A stretch of 64,000 bases of DNA, from assembly GCF_000590555.1 (NCBI RefSeq), contig NC_022198.1:1911646-1975645 (forward strand), written 5' to 3'. This DNA comes from Corynebacterium argentoratense DSM 44202 (GTDB lineage: Bacteria > Actinomycetota > Actinomycetes > Mycobacteriales > Mycobacteriaceae). A program made the translations under genes and the position numbers. Below are positions 1 through 8,874 of the stretch, in pieces. Numbering within the stretch: the first letter of the stretch is position 1; the number at the start of each line of letters is the position of its first letter. The notes under the pieces were generated by a model that had not been told where the DNA came from, made no database searches, and was given only the letters and a program-made list of their open reading frames with translations.

Positions 1-130
1 GCTTCGCGCTGCGGTAGGTGACCTGGTGTCCGTGTGCGGCGAGGTATTCGGCGACGCGTTCGAGGTAGCGTTCACTGCCGCCGCCTTGGGGGTGGGTGCT
101 GTCTCGCCAGCACAACATGAGCACCTTCAT
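1..130 (-). CDS. Family 4 glycosyltransferase, N-terminal part only
   Basis: Reading the minus strand from an ATG at 128-130 gives a 43-residue open frame that runs off the left edge. It starts MKVLMLCWRDSTHPQGGG and continues SERYLERVAEYLAAHGHQV. A short beta strand followed by a Gly-rich loop, then SERYL and a helix, is typical of the N-terminal Rossmann domain of GT4 (GT-B fold) sugar transferases. These use nucleotide sugars on the cytoplasmic side to build lipid glycans or glycoconjugates. The substrate cannot be read from this piece. It is divergent from the methyltransferase gene to its right, and the long version of that reading frame (from 96) would overlap this start, which argues for the shorter methyltransferase start at 213. 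Confidence 0.75.
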   Translation of the reverse strand, partial: MKVLMLCWRDSTHPQGGGSERYLERVAEYLAAHGHQVTYRSAK

Positions 131-212
131 AAGCGTTAGGCTACCTGGTGTGGTTTTTACTTTCGTATCGGATCGATTGTGCGCGCCGCTAGGCAGGGTG
201 GCAGCAGTGGCG

Positions 213-935
213 ATGCTGCGTCGTTCGTGGCGCTTGTTAAGGTCTTTCTCTTTCGAGCAGTCGGATCCTGGACGTTTTTACGGGCCACTCGCGGAGGATA
301 CCGCGGAACTGATCGTGGCTATCGCCGCCGACATGGAGGTATCGGGGGAACCTGTTGCAGTGCTTGATGTCGGGGGTGGTCCGGGGTATTTCCATCGGGC
401 TTTTGCTTCGCGCGGCATGGACTACGTGACGGTAGAGCCGGATGTTGGCGAGATGGCTGCTGCGGGGATTTCGGTGCCGGCGAGTGTTCGGGGCTCCGGC
501 ATGGACTTGCCGTTTCGGGACGAGTGCTTTGATGTTGTGTACTCGTCGAATGTGGCGGAGCATGTGACCAAACCCTGGCAGATGGCGGATGAGATGCTGC
601 GTGTGACGAAGCCGGGCGGGGTGATGGTGTTGAGTTACACAGTGTGGCTAGGCCCTTTTGGTGGCCACGAAACAGGCCTGTGGCCGCATTATGTGGGCGG
701 TGATTTTGCGCGACGTCGTTATGAACGTGTGCACGGCCGGCGCCCGAAGAATGTGTTTGGTGAGTCCCTGTTCGCGGTGTCCTGTGCACAGGGGTTGCGG
801 TGGGGTCGGCGGCAGGGGGCAGTGTTTTTTCCGCGCTACCATCCGTGGTGGGCGTGGTGGGTTGTCCGCGTGCCGATCCTGCGGGAATTCTTGACCAGCA
901 ACCTGGTAATTGTGGTGAAAAAGAAAGGCGGGTAA
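213..935 (+). CDS. Class I SAM-dependent methyltransferase
   Basis: About 240 residues from the ATG at 213. The frame is open from 96, but that would overlap the divergent glycosyltransferase start, and the family-like sequence only begins at RRSWRLLRSFSFEQSDP. Motif I of the Rossmann methyltransferase fold is AVLDVGGGPGYF. It is followed by an acidic ribose-binding strand (VTVEPD), then DLPFRDECFDVVYSS and the NVAEHV helix, the usual Methyltransf_11 layout. The substrate is unknown. The gene is next to a glycosyltransferase and converges on pckG with a shared hairpin terminator. Confidence 0.8.
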   Translation: MLRRSWRLLRSFSFEQSDPGRFYGPLAEDTAELIVAIAADMEVSGEPVAVLDVGGGPGYFHRAFASRGMDYVTVEPDVGEMAAAGISVPASVRGSGMDLPFRDECFDVVYSSNVAEHVTKPWQMADEMLRVTKPGGVMVLSYTVWLGPFGGHETGLWPHYVGGDFARRRYERVHGRRPKNVFGESLFAVSCAQGLRWGRRQGAVFFPRYHPWWAWWVVRVPILREFLTSNLVIVVKKKGG

Positions 936-960
936 CGGCTCAATTGAACCATTACCCGCC
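927..960. terminator. Bidirectional hairpin terminator between the methyltransferase and pckG
   Basis: A perfect 9-bp inverted repeat, GGCGGGTAA (927-935) and TTACCCGCC (952-960), lies between two converging genes. Read on the minus strand the stem is followed by TTTCTTTTTC, so it looks like the intrinsic terminator of pckG. The left arm overlaps the end of the methyltransferase gene. Confidence 0.8.
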
Positions 961-985
961 TATCTTGACCTGACGCTAATTAATC

Positions 986-2815
986 TTACTTGGTTGCGTT
1001 ACGAATGCGCTGCTTGAGCGCTTCGAACTGATCCCACACTTCACTCGGAACCTTGGGGCCGAGCTTCTTGAGCCATGCCTCGTTGTCGTCGATGTCGCCA
1101 GCCCATTCGGAGGGGTGTGCACGCAGTGCTTCGCGCACATCGTCGACGTTGATGTCGAGGCCATCGAGGTCGAGGTCTTCGACGTTGGCGGTGTGGCCTG
1201 CGACGGTTTCGCGGGCGTCGACCTTGCCTTCGATGCGGTCGACGATCCACTTGAGGACGCGACTGTTCTCACCGAAGCCGGGCCAGAGGAAGCGACCGTC
1301 GTCGCCGCGGCGGAACCAGTTGACGAGGAAGACGGCGGGCATCTTGTCGCCGCCCTTCTTGCCCATGTTGATCCAGTGCTGCAGGTAGTCACCGGCGTTG
1401 TAACCAATGAAGGGCAGCATGGCCATGGGGTCGTGACGCAGGGAGCCGACGGGGCCTTCTGCTGCTGCAGTCTGACCGGATGCCAGGAGGGCACCGATCA
1501 TGGTGGCGTGGTTCCAGTCGTATGCCTGGGTGACCAGCGGGATGGTGTCGGGGCGGCGTCCACCGAAGAGGATGGCGTCGATCGGCACACCCTTGGGGTC
1601 GTTGAAGTCCGGGGTTGCGACGGGGCACTGCTCGAGCGGCACGCAGTAGCGGGAGTTCGGGTGGCTGGACAAGGACTCGGAGTCGGAGGTCCAGTCGCGG
1701 CCGAGCCAGTCGATGAGGTGCTCCGGCTTGCCTTCGAGGCCTTCCCACCAGACGTCACCGTCGTCAGTGAGTGCAACGTTAGTGAAGATGGTGTTGCCCG
1801 GTTCCATGGTCTTCATGGCGTTGGGGTTGGAGGCGTAGTTGGTGCCGGGTGCGACACCGAAGAAGCCGTTTTCGGGGTTGATCGCCCAGAGGCGGCCGTC
1901 TTCACCGAAGTGCATCCAGGCGATGTCGTCACCGACGACCTCTGCCTTCCAGCCCTCGATGGTGGGCTCGATCATGGCCAGGTTGGTCTTGCCACAAGCA
2001 GAGGGGAATGCTGCGGCGATGTTGTAGGCCTTGCCTTCGGGGCTGGTGAGCTTGAGGATGAGCATGTGCTCTGCCATCCAGCCTTCGTCGCGAGCCATGA
2101 CGGAGGCGATACGCAGCGCGTAGCACTTCTTAGCGAGGATGGCGTTTCCGCCGTAGCCGGAGCCGAAGGACCAGATCTCACGGGTTTCGGGGAACTGGGT
2201 AATGTACTTGGTTTCGTTGCAGGGCCACGCGACGTCCTTTTCGCCTTCGGCCAGGGGTGCGCCGACGGAGTGGAGTGCGCGGACGAAGTCGCCGTGGTCA
2301 CCGATCTTGTCCAGTGCGGCCTTGCCCATGCGGGTCATGATGCGCATGGAGAGTACAACGTACGCGGAGTCGGTGAGCTGAACGCCGAGCTTGGGGCTTT
2401 CGGCGTCGATGGGGCCCATGCAGAAGGGAACCACGTACATGGTGCGGCCCTTCATTGCGCCGCGGTAGTGCTCGGTCATCTCGGCCTTCATCTTGACCGG
2501 GTCGACCCAGTTGTTGGTGGGGCCGGCGCCTTCTTCGGTCTCGGAGCAGATGAAGGTGCGGGATTCGACACGGGCGACGTCATCGGGGTTGGAGCGCGCG
2601 AGGAAGCTGTTGGGTCGCTTTTCTGGGTTCAGTCGGATGAGGGTGCCGGCCTCGATGAGCTCTTCTGCGAGGCGGTCGGCTTCTTCCTGGGAACCGTCAG
2701 TGAATACGACTTCGTCGGGCTGCAGCAGTTCGACTGCTTCAGCGATCCAGGTGAGCAGTTCGACGTTGTTTGTGGGGGCTTGGCCTTTGAGGCCGGGGAT
2801 GGTGACAGCGGACAT
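986..2815 (-). CDS. pckG: Phosphoenolpyruvate carboxykinase (GTP)
   Basis: Converts oxaloacetate plus GTP to phosphoenolpyruvate and CO2, the gluconeogenic step. The 609-residue length fits the GTP-dependent family. The kinase P-loop FPSACGKTN is present, with the active-site Cys at about residue 274 and the P-loop Lys at about 276. The conserved stretches [10 protein letters not shown] and [13 protein letters not shown] are also present. I chose the ATG at 2815 rather than the one at 2830 because AGGAG lies five bases upstream of it on the minus strand. It is divergent from trmB across a spacer that holds a perfect inverted repeat. The pairing of pckG with trmB and an mmpL3-type gene is also found in mycobacteria. 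Confidence 0.97.
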   Translation of the reverse strand: MSAVTIPGLKGQAPTNNVELLTWIAEAVELLQPDEVVFTDGSQEEADRLAEELIEAGTLIRLNPEKRPNSFLARSNPDDVARVESRTFICSETEEGAGPTNNWVDPVKMKAEMTEHYRGAMKGRTMYVVPFCMGPIDAESPKLGVQLTDSAYVVLSMRIMTRMGKAALDKIGDHGDFVRALHSVGAPLAEGEKDVAWPCNETKYITQFPETREIWSFGSGYGGNAILAKKCYALRIASVMARDEGWMAEHMLILKLTSPEGKAYNIAAAFPSACGKTNLAMIEPTIEGWKAEVVGDDIAWMHFGEDGRLWAINPENGFFGVAPGTNYASNPNAMKTMEPGNTIFTNVALTDDGDVWWEGLEGKPEHLIDWLGRDWTSDSESLSSHPNSRYCVPLEQCPVATPDFNDPKGVPIDAILFGGRRPDTIPLVTQAYDWNHATMIGALLASGQTAAAEGPVGSLRHDPMAMLPFIGYNAGDYLQHWINMGKKGGDKMPAVFLVNWFRRGDDGRFLWPGFGENSRVLKWIVDRIEGKVDARETVAGHTANVEDLDLDGLDINVDDVREALRAHPSEWAGDIDDNEAWLKKLGPKVPSEVWDQFEALKQRIRNATK

Positions 2816-2971
2816 CGCTTCTCCTGACATAGTTGGTTCTCAACGTTTAAAAGGGTAATCGCTTCTCTACAGCACCCGCATGGCCTTTTTTGAGACACTG
2901 TTCACACAGTCCTATGACCTGTGCACTTTCTACTATGTGCGACATGTTTTTGGCCTAGTTTTTCGTTTTAT

Positions 2972-2990
2972 CACCCCCGATACGGGGGTG
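2972..2990. promoter_or_regulatory. Perfect inverted repeat in the pckG-trmB spacer, possible operator
   Basis: CACCCCCG, a 3-nt centre, then CGGGGGTG form an 8-bp perfect palindrome. It lies about 155 bp upstream of the pckG start and about 110 bp upstream of trmB, within a 280-bp divergent spacer. No T-run follows on either side, so it does not look like a terminator. A repressor operator is the natural reading, but I cannot assign a regulator. Confidence 0.4.
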
Positions 2991-3097
2991 CTGCGCCGCT
3001 CCGAACAATCACAACGCGCCCCCGGTTTTTCAACGCATTGAACTTTCCGCTGAGCGCCCACACTCCCCTATTGATATAAGCCCGCAGCGCAGGCAGA

Positions 3098-3877
3098 ATG
3101 AGGGGGATGTCTACACACGCTAACAAACCAGCCCCCCATGTCGATCCGCGCCCTTCGGGCAATCGCCCACCCCAAACGGACTTCGGCGACGACCTGGATT
3201 ACCCACGCCTCGGCGCAGTGAGCTTTCGCCGAGGCACCCTCACCGATAACCAGGAAAAAACCTGGGAGGACAACTGGCCGATCTTCGGCAAGGAACTGTC
3301 GGAGGATTCTTCGATTATTGACGCCGCGGAGTGGTTCGGTCGGCAGGCTCCCTTGATTGTGGAGATCGGTTCGGGCACCGGCACATCCACCGCAGCCATG
3401 GCTCCCGTGGAGGCCGACACGAATGTGGTCGCCGTCGAGCTGTATAAGCCTGGTTTGGCGAAGCTGCTGGGCTCGATTGTCCGGGGCGATATCTCGAATA
3501 TCCGGATGGTTAAGGGCGACGGTGTGGAGGTGCTGGCACGCATGTTCGCTCCTGAGTCCTTGGACGGGATCCGGATTTTCTTCCCCGACCCGTGGCCCAA
3601 GGCCCGCCACCATAAGCGCCGGATTATTCAGTCGGGACCGCTGAACCTCATTGCATCCCGCCTGAAGAAGGGCGGCGTCTTGCATGTGGCCACCGACCAC
3701 GCGGGCTATGCCGAGTGGATTGACGAGCTCGTCAACGTTGAACCGCAGTTAGAATTTTTGGGCTGGCCGTGGCCGGAATGTCCACAGTTGACGGATCGTC
3801 AGGTGATCACCAAGTTCGAGGGCAAGGGCCTCGACAAGGACCACACGATCCGCGAGTACCTGTGGCGCAAGCGTTAA
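3098..3877 (+). CDS. trmB: tRNA (guanine-N7-)-methyltransferase
   Basis: Methylates N7 of G46 in the tRNA variable loop using SAM. At 259 residues it has the family hallmarks: motif I as [11 protein letters not shown], then [15 protein letters not shown], the substrate-binding signature of TrmB, and a C-terminal [11 protein letters not shown] second ATG at 3107 is equally possible; the first 35 residues are polar and poorly conserved. It heads a plus-strand group with the NYN gene (9-nt gap) and the mycolate transporter, the same order as in mycobacteria. Confidence 0.96.
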   Translation: MRGMSTHANKPAPHVDPRPSGNRPPQTDFGDDLDYPRLGAVSFRRGTLTDNQEKTWEDNWPIFGKELSEDSSIIDAAEWFGRQAPLIVEIGSGTGTSTAAMAPVEADTNVVAVELYKPGLAKLLGSIVRGDISNIRMVKGDGVEVLARMFAPESLDGIRIFFPDPWPKARHHKRRIIQSGPLNLIASRLKKGGVLHVATDHAGYAEWIDELVNVEPQLEFLGWPWPECPQLTDRQVITKFEGKGLDKDHTIREYLWRKR

Positions 3878-3886
3878 GGGGCTTCA

Positions 3887-4522
3887 ATGAGTTTCGATAC
3901 CTACCCTGCCCCCTCGAATGACATTGCCCTGTTGATTTGGGATGCCCCGAATATCGACATGGGCTTGGGCTCCATCCTTGGAGGCCGCCCGTCGGCCAAT
4001 TACAGGCCACGCTTTGACGCTGTGGGCCGCTGGTTGTTGGAGCGCAGCGAGGAACTCTCGGAGGACCTGGATGTGCCCATCTCCCCCGAGGCGACGGTGT
4101 TTACCAATGTCACACCCGGTGCTGCCGATGGGATTCGCTCCTGGGTTGAAGCATTGCGCAATGTTGGTTTTGCGGTGTTCGCGAAGCCAAAATTGACGGA
4201 CGATTCTGATGTGGATCCCGACATGCTGAACCACATCGATGCCCGCCATAACCAGGGTGTTTTGCGTTCGGTGTTTGTTGCAAGTGCCGACGGGCAAAAT
4301 TTCAAACCCACCCTGGACCGCCTGGTAGACGATGGCGTCCATGTGTGCGTAGTGGGTTTCCAGGAGCACGTCTCGTGGGCTGTCACCGACGATCGCTACG
4401 AGTTTTGTGATCTGGAGGACATCCCGGGTGTCTTCCGTGAGCCTCTGCCCCGCGTAAGCTTGGATTCCTTGCCTGAGGGTGGTGCTTGGTTGCAGCCATT
4501 CCGCCCATTGAGTTCGCTGTAG
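3887..4522 (+). CDS. NYN-domain protein (PIN-like nuclease fold)
   Basis: 211 residues. The N-terminal IALLIWDAPNIDMGLGSILGG is the first strand and Asp-Asn loop of NYN/LabA-type domains. Acidic residues at SADGQNFKPTLDRLVDDGV complete the expected metal site. Such proteins are predicted RNA-processing nucleases; no substrate is known for this orthologue group. It sits between trmB and the MmpL3-type gene, as in mycobacteria (Rv0207c position), so co-transcription with the mycolate exporter is likely. The role in export, if any, is not shown by the sequence. Confidence 0.8.
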   Translation: MSFDTYPAPSNDIALLIWDAPNIDMGLGSILGGRPSANYRPRFDAVGRWLLERSEELSEDLDVPISPEATVFTNVTPGAADGIRSWVEALRNVGFAVFAKPKLTDDSDVDPDMLNHIDARHNQGVLRSVFVASADGQNFKPTLDRLVDDGVHVCVVGFQEHVSWAVTDDRYEFCDLEDIPGVFREPLPRVSLDSLPEGGAWLQPFRPLSSL

Positions 4523-4566
4523 TTCGTTGAAGTTTCGCCGCCGCTTTTAAGGAGTTCGATTAAGCC

Positions 4567-6876
4567 GTGTTTGTTCGTTGGGGCCACTTTGCCTTTAAGT
4601 ATCGCCGGGTGCTGCCCTTGGCAATTGTCGCGCTGATCGCGGGTATTTACCTGATCTGGGGTACTCAGCTGGGCGCTCGCATGAGCCAGGAGGGCTGGGA
4701 TGATCCAAACTCCTCATCAACCCGTGCAGCAGCAATCGAGCAAGAGGTGTTCGGCCGCGATAACAACGGTGACGTCATCCTCATGTTTAAGGGATCCCCC
4801 GATGCTTTGACTGATGACGCCGTGGCGCGCGACGTCAACAAGCAACTGACGGCGTTTAAGGATGCCCACCCGTCCGAGATTTCACACATCAATTCGTACT
4901 TTGAAAAGCGCAATCCGAATTTGCTCAATGCGGATAAAACTTTGGCGTTCGCGGCTGTCGGTTTGGCGGGTGACGGCGAAGATGTGTTGAAGAATTTCCG
5001 GGCGATCGAGGGCGATATCCCTGCCGAGGTTGATGGGCTGGAGGTCTCAGTTGCGGGCCAGACGGCGATTGCTGACGCGTTGGATGATGGGATGGCCGGC
5101 GATATTTCCCGCGCGGAGGTTTACGCGCTGCCCGCAGTGGCTGTGTTGCTGTTGCTGGTGTTCGCTTCGGTTGTTGCTGCGGCGATGCCATTGATCGTGG
5201 GTGTGCTGTCCATTCTTGGTTCCTTGGGTGTGCTCGCAATTTTGGCCGGGTTTACCCAGGTGAATGTGTTCGCACAGTCCGTGGTGACGCTATTGGGCCT
5301 GGGCTTGGCGATCGACTACGGCCTGTTTATGGTCAGCCGTTTCCGCGAAGAGTTGGACGCCGGCTCCTCAGTGGAGGATGCCGTGGTTAATGCAACCGCG
5401 ACAGCGGGTAAGACGGTGGTGTTCTCCGCTGCGATGGTGGCGGTTGCTCTGTCGGGATTGTTGATTTTCCCGCAGGCGTTTTTGAAGTCGGTGGCTTATG
5501 GCGCGATTAGTGCGGTGGGGTTGGCGGCGGCGTTGTCGATCGCTGTGCTGCCGTCAATTTTTGGCCTGTTGGGCCGCCGGGTGGACATGTGGTCGATGCC
5601 GTGGCGCCGTAAAGCTCAAGCCACAAACAGCGCAGACACCACAGACACTGCCGATCTGGTGCAGCCGGGCACGAGCCGCCTGTGGGCGGCGATTCCTGCC
5701 TGGGCGATTAAGCATTCGGTGTGGGTGACGGTTGCTTTGGTGGGTGCGCTGTTGGCGTTGACGCTGCCGCTTGCTGGGGTGAAATTCGGCGGTATTAACG
5801 AAACCTATCTGCCGCCGCAGCAGAAGGTGCGTGTCGCGCAGCAGACCTTCGATGAGAATTTCCCGGAGTACCGCACCGAGCCGATCAAGTTGGTGGTGAC
5901 CGACGCGGATAATCGTGGTTTGAGCAGCATCATTAAGCAGGCTAACCAGGTGGAGGGTCTGACCGGACGTTTCTCCCCTAGCCAGCCGACGAAGGATGGC
6001 ACCACAGTGCTGTCGGCGGGCATCGCAGATCGGGGTGATAACGCCGCGGTGGTTGATCAGCTGCGTGCCATTGAGGTGCCGGAGGGCGCGGAGGTGTTCA
6101 TCGGCGGCAGCCCCGCTTTGGAGGTGGAATCCATTGAGGCCCTGTTTAAGAAGCTTCCGTGGATGGCGCTCTACATTGTCGCTGCGACGTTCATTTTGAT
6201 GTCGCTGGTGTTCAGTTCGGTGATTCTGCCTGCGAAGGCTGTGATCATGACGATCCTGGGTATGGGCGCCACGCTGGGCGTGTTGACGTTGATGTTCGTT
6301 GATGGTGTTGGGGCTTCGCTGTTTGGTTTCACGCCGGGCCCGCTGATGAGCCCCGTGTTGGTGCTGATCATGGCCATCATTTACGGCTTGTCCACCGACT
6401 ATGAGGTCTTTTTGGTCTCCCGCATGGTGGAGGCGCGTGGCAAGGGTAAGTCCACGGATGATGCGATTGTGTACGGTACCGCCCACACTGGGTCGATCAT
6501 TACGGCGGCGGCTGTGATCATGATCGTGGTGTGTGGCGCGTTCGGTTTCTCTGAGATCGTGATGATGAAGTACATCGCCTTCGGCATGATCGCTGCGCTG
6601 TTGTTGGATGCGACGGTGATCCGCATGTTGCTCGTGCCTGCGGTGATGCATTTGCTGCGTGAGGATAACTGGTGGGGGCCCAGGTGGCTGACTGCCATCG
6701 GTGGTTTCGGGCATGGTTCTAGCGTTGACGCCGCGTCGCTTCAGGTTTCCACGGAGCCGACTGTGGATGATGTGCAGGTCGATACTCGGCCGGTGCGTAG
6801 TGGTAGAACTACGACTGATGACCCGGACCTGATCCCGTTTGATCAGCTGGTTAAGCGCCTGCAGGAAGAGTCCTAA
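4567..6876 (+). CDS. cmpL1: MmpL3-type RND transporter, trehalose monocorynomycolate exporter
   Basis: 769 residues from a GTG, with AAGGAG at 4549-4554. The architecture is one N-terminal membrane helix, a periplasmic domain, five helices, then the same again. The two proton-relay Asp-Tyr pairs of MmpL3 are present: D250-Y251 in GLGLAIDYGLF and D611-Y612 in YGLSTDYEVF. The C-terminal tail of about 65 residues is polar and cytoplasmic. MmpL3 homologues flip trehalose monomycolate across the inner membrane and are driven by the proton gradient. Placement beside trmB and a NYN gene, and a few kb from pks13, supports this member over other MmpL paralogues. Confidence 0.9.
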   Translation: MFVRWGHFAFKYRRVLPLAIVALIAGIYLIWGTQLGARMSQEGWDDPNSSSTRAAAIEQEVFGRDNNGDVILMFKGSPDALTDDAVARDVNKQLTAFKDAHPSEISHINSYFEKRNPNLLNADKTLAFAAVGLAGDGEDVLKNFRAIEGDIPAEVDGLEVSVAGQTAIADALDDGMAGDISRAEVYALPAVAVLLLLVFASVVAAAMPLIVGVLSILGSLGVLAILAGFTQVNVFAQSVVTLLGLGLAIDYGLFMVSRFREELDAGSSVEDAVVNATATAGKTVVFSAAMVAVALSGLLIFPQAFLKSVAYGAISAVGLAAALSIAVLPSIFGLLGRRVDMWSMPWRRKAQATNSADTTDTADLVQPGTSRLWAAIPAWAIKHSVWVTVALVGALLALTLPLAGVKFGGINETYLPPQQKVRVAQQTFDENFPEYRTEPIKLVVTDADNRGLSSIIKQANQVEGLTGRFSPSQPTKDGTTVLSAGIADRGDNAAVVDQLRAIEVPEGAEVFIGGSPALEVESIEALFKKLPWMALYIVAATFILMSLVFSSVILPAKAVIMTILGMGATLGVLTLMFVDGVGASLFGFTPGPLMSPVLVLIMAIIYGLSTDYEVFLVSRMVEARGKGKSTDDAIVYGTAHTGSIITAAAVIMIVVCGAFGFSEIVMMKYIAFGMIAALLLDATVIRMLLVPAVMHLLREDNWWGPRWLTAIGGFGHGSSVDAASLQVSTEPTVDDVQVDTRPVRSGRTTTDDPDLIPFDQLVKRLQEES

Positions 6877-6889
6877 AGGGAGTAGTTCC

Positions 6890-7909
6890 ATGAAGCCCAC
6901 GTTCGGTACTCGCCAGAAGATCTTCAGCGCCGTGCTGCTGCTGTTGCTCGTCTGGGGTGGTTACCGGCACTGGGATGCGCTGAAGCAGTCCTTTGCGCGA
7001 GCGCTCAGCGCCGAGGTTGGGCCTCTGTTGGTGGCGGTGGCTGCGGCGCTGCTGGCGATGGTGTGTATGGCGGAGGTTCTTCGTAGTTTGCTGACCGCGG
7101 GGGGCACACATACCGGGCATGGTTCGACACTGCGGTTGACTTTCATTGCCAACTCTTGGTCGTCAACGCTGCCTGCGGGGCAGGCCTTTGCCGCTCTGTA
7201 TTCTTTCCGCACCATGAAATCCTGGGGGGCGACCAACCTGGTGTGCTCCTGGCAGATCGTCCTGTCTGGGTTGATGTCCACGATGTGGCTGCTCACCCTC
7301 GGCGTGATCGGCGTGTTGTTTCTTGGGGCGTCAATCCCCCCGGCGTCAATAATTGTGCCGCTGTTGGCGGCGGGCAGTGTGTTTTGGTTGATTCAGCACC
7401 CGGATGTGCTGCTTCCCGCTGCGCGTTGGGTCTGCGCTATCGTCGGCAAACCCGCCTGGGCGGAGCTGGCCGAGCTGCAATTGGATCGCTTGAAGTCGGT
7501 GAAGCTGACTGCCCCGCGTTTCGTGTGGGTGTCGGCGTTGTCCCTGGGCAACTGGGTTTTCGACATTGTGGTGCTGTGGGCGTGCATGTGGGCGGTGACG
7601 GGGTATGCGGTGGTGCATGCGGTTGAGGGGCCGACGACGGGGCCTGCTGTCACTGGGGTGATTTTGGCTTTCGTGACGGCGAAAATTGCGGGGGCGGTGC
7701 AGGCGACACCGGGGGGTTTGGGGCCGGTGGAGACGGCGATGACGGGCACACTGGTGGCTGTGGGGATGACGGGTATGGATGCGTTGGGCACGGTGTTGAT
7801 TTATCGCCTGATTACGTTTTTCATGGTGACCGGCATTGGGTGGATTGTGTATGCGGCGACGAAGGATAAGTTAGCGGATTCGGTGCGGGAACAGCTAGCC
7901 GAGGGATAG
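6890..7909 (+). CDS. LPG-synthase-TM / UPF0104 family membrane protein
   Basis: About 339 residues from the ATG at 6890, preceded by AAAGGGAG (6875-6882). An earlier in-frame start at 6839 would lie inside the transporter gene and is not needed. The protein is nearly all membrane helices with the family pattern: LTFIANSWSSTLPAG in the first third and AGAVQATPGGLGPVETAM in the last third (flippase-like lysylphosphatidylglycerol synthase TM domain, PF03706). Members move or anchor polyprenyl or lipid intermediates, but the substrate here is unknown. It follows the MmpL3-type gene by 13 nt, so it is probably in the same transcript. Confidence 0.8.
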   Translation: MKPTFGTRQKIFSAVLLLLLVWGGYRHWDALKQSFARALSAEVGPLLVAVAAALLAMVCMAEVLRSLLTAGGTHTGHGSTLRLTFIANSWSSTLPAGQAFAALYSFRTMKSWGATNLVCSWQIVLSGLMSTMWLLTLGVIGVLFLGASIPPASIIVPLLAAGSVFWLIQHPDVLLPAARWVCAIVGKPAWAELAELQLDRLKSVKLTAPRFVWVSALSLGNWVFDIVVLWACMWAVTGYAVVHAVEGPTTGPAVTGVILAFVTAKIAGAVQATPGGLGPVETAMTGTLVAVGMTGMDALGTVLIYRLITFFMVTGIGWIVYAATKDKLADSVREQLAEG

Positions 7910-7926
7910 CTGTTATCTTGGGCGTT

Positions 7927-8310
7927 ATGAAACTTTCTGAACGCCAGGGCACCGGCGGCTTACCGGGACTCCTTGCCGACCTGATGGCAATCGGTGCTTT
8001 TTCTCTGTTGGCCCACATGGCGCACCATAGCCTGTCTTTCGAAGAGTGGCTGCACACGGTCTCTCAGTTTGGCACCGGCGTGTTGTTGGGATGGCTGGTG
8101 GTCCACGGGCTGCAGCGCAGCCGTGGACGGTTGCCTCTTTTCACTCAAGGTGTGTGGGTGTGGGCGCTCGCCGTGGTGGTGGGGCTCGTCGAATGGGCGT
8201 TGTATAACGGCCGGGTTCCGCATTGGAGCTTCGTCATCGTGGCTACCGTGATGAGTGCGCTGCTGCTCTTCGGCTGGAGACTGCTGCTCACCCTGACCAG
8301 CAAAGACTAG
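7927..8310 (+). CDS. DUF3054-like small membrane protein
   Basis: 127 residues from ATG 7927 (a TTG at 7918 is possible). Four predicted membrane helices, with an Asp-containing first helix (GLLADLMAIGAF), GVLLGWLVVHG, QGVWVWALAVV and a final SFVIVATVMSALLLFGWR. This spacing matches the actinobacterial DUF3054 family, whose function is unknown. It starts 17 nt after the preceding membrane protein and is the last gene of the plus-strand group. Its stop overlaps the end of a minus-strand ORF remnant. Confidence 0.65.
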   Translation: MKLSERQGTGGLPGLLADLMAIGAFSLLAHMAHHSLSFEEWLHTVSQFGTGVLLGWLVVHGLQRSRGRLPLFTQGVWVWALAVVVGLVEWALYNGRVPHWSFVIVATVMSALLLFGWRLLLTLTSKD

Positions 8311-8510
8311 AACCCTTCAGGCGCGAACGCGATAGAAGTATACTGCCGAAAGTACTTTTCAGACTCTGGCTTAGGTAACCTCACCCGGTCGACTTCATCT
8401 CCAGTATGCCTGTCAATGACACTTAAGGATTCAACGATATAAGCGCCCGTAGCATCAGCATCGGTCAAGTCCTTTTGAGTGGTGTATCCGCATAATTCTG
8501 CGCCGCCCAC
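8307..8510 (-). pseudogene. 67-codon orphan ORF, probable C-terminal remnant of a lost gene
   Basis: The minus-strand frame from a GTG at 8510 gives 67 residues including ESLSVIDRHTGDEVDRVRLP and YTSIAFAPEGF. Its composition looks like real protein rather than a shadow: no gene covers it on the other strand except for the last 4 nt. Upstream the frame is stopped within 18 bases and no ribosome site is evident, so it reads as the tail of a truncated secreted or beta-rich protein. I do not recognise the family. Confidence 0.4.
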
Positions 8511-8874
8511 CCTGGGGCAATAACCCTATGATGCTCAAACCGTTGGGATTCCAGACCCGTGGTGGGACGGGCAGTGGAACCTCCAAGACAGCTAATTAGT
8601 TTTGCTTGAAAAGCAGCCTAGCGAACAATAATGTCCCATACCATAGAATCCATAATATTGTGAACTATTTCATCTTTTTGGCCTCCACTAGCGCACGGCC
8701 GCATCGCCGACGCAGCAGGCAGGCAGGCAGGCAGGCTCGGCACTAAGGCGCAGTTTTAGGCAGCCACCTCCGCGGAGGCTAATTTCACTGTCATGATTGG
8801 CACTAGGGGCGTGAGCACAGCGATGACGCCGTCGAAGCCAAGTGAACAGCGACTACATCAGCCCCCACCACCCC
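8511..8874. other. Gene-free spacer before the mycolate cluster
   Basis: No credible gene. It holds (CAGG)5 at 8716-8735 and a 12-bp palindrome CCTCCGCGGAGG at 8767-8778. It is more AT-rich than its neighbours in places (8620-8680). Together with the ORF remnant on its left it looks like a decayed segment between two conserved envelope loci. Confidence 0.6.
8716..8735. repeat. Tetranucleotide tandem repeat (CAGG)5
   Basis: Five perfect copies of CAGG followed by one more C. It is the only perfect tetranucleotide array I saw in the window. It does not lie in a reading frame that I can support. Confidence 0.9.

Noticed and set aside
1115..2827. 570-codon plus-strand frame opposite pckG
   Set aside because: It is antisense to a clearly conserved enzyme and has the Val/Gly/Asp-rich composition of a shadow frame in GC-rich DNA.
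8371..8386. DtxR-like box near TTAGGTAACCTCA
   Set aside because: Only a half-match to the 19-bp DtxR consensus, and it lies inside a decayed ORF with no gene start nearby.
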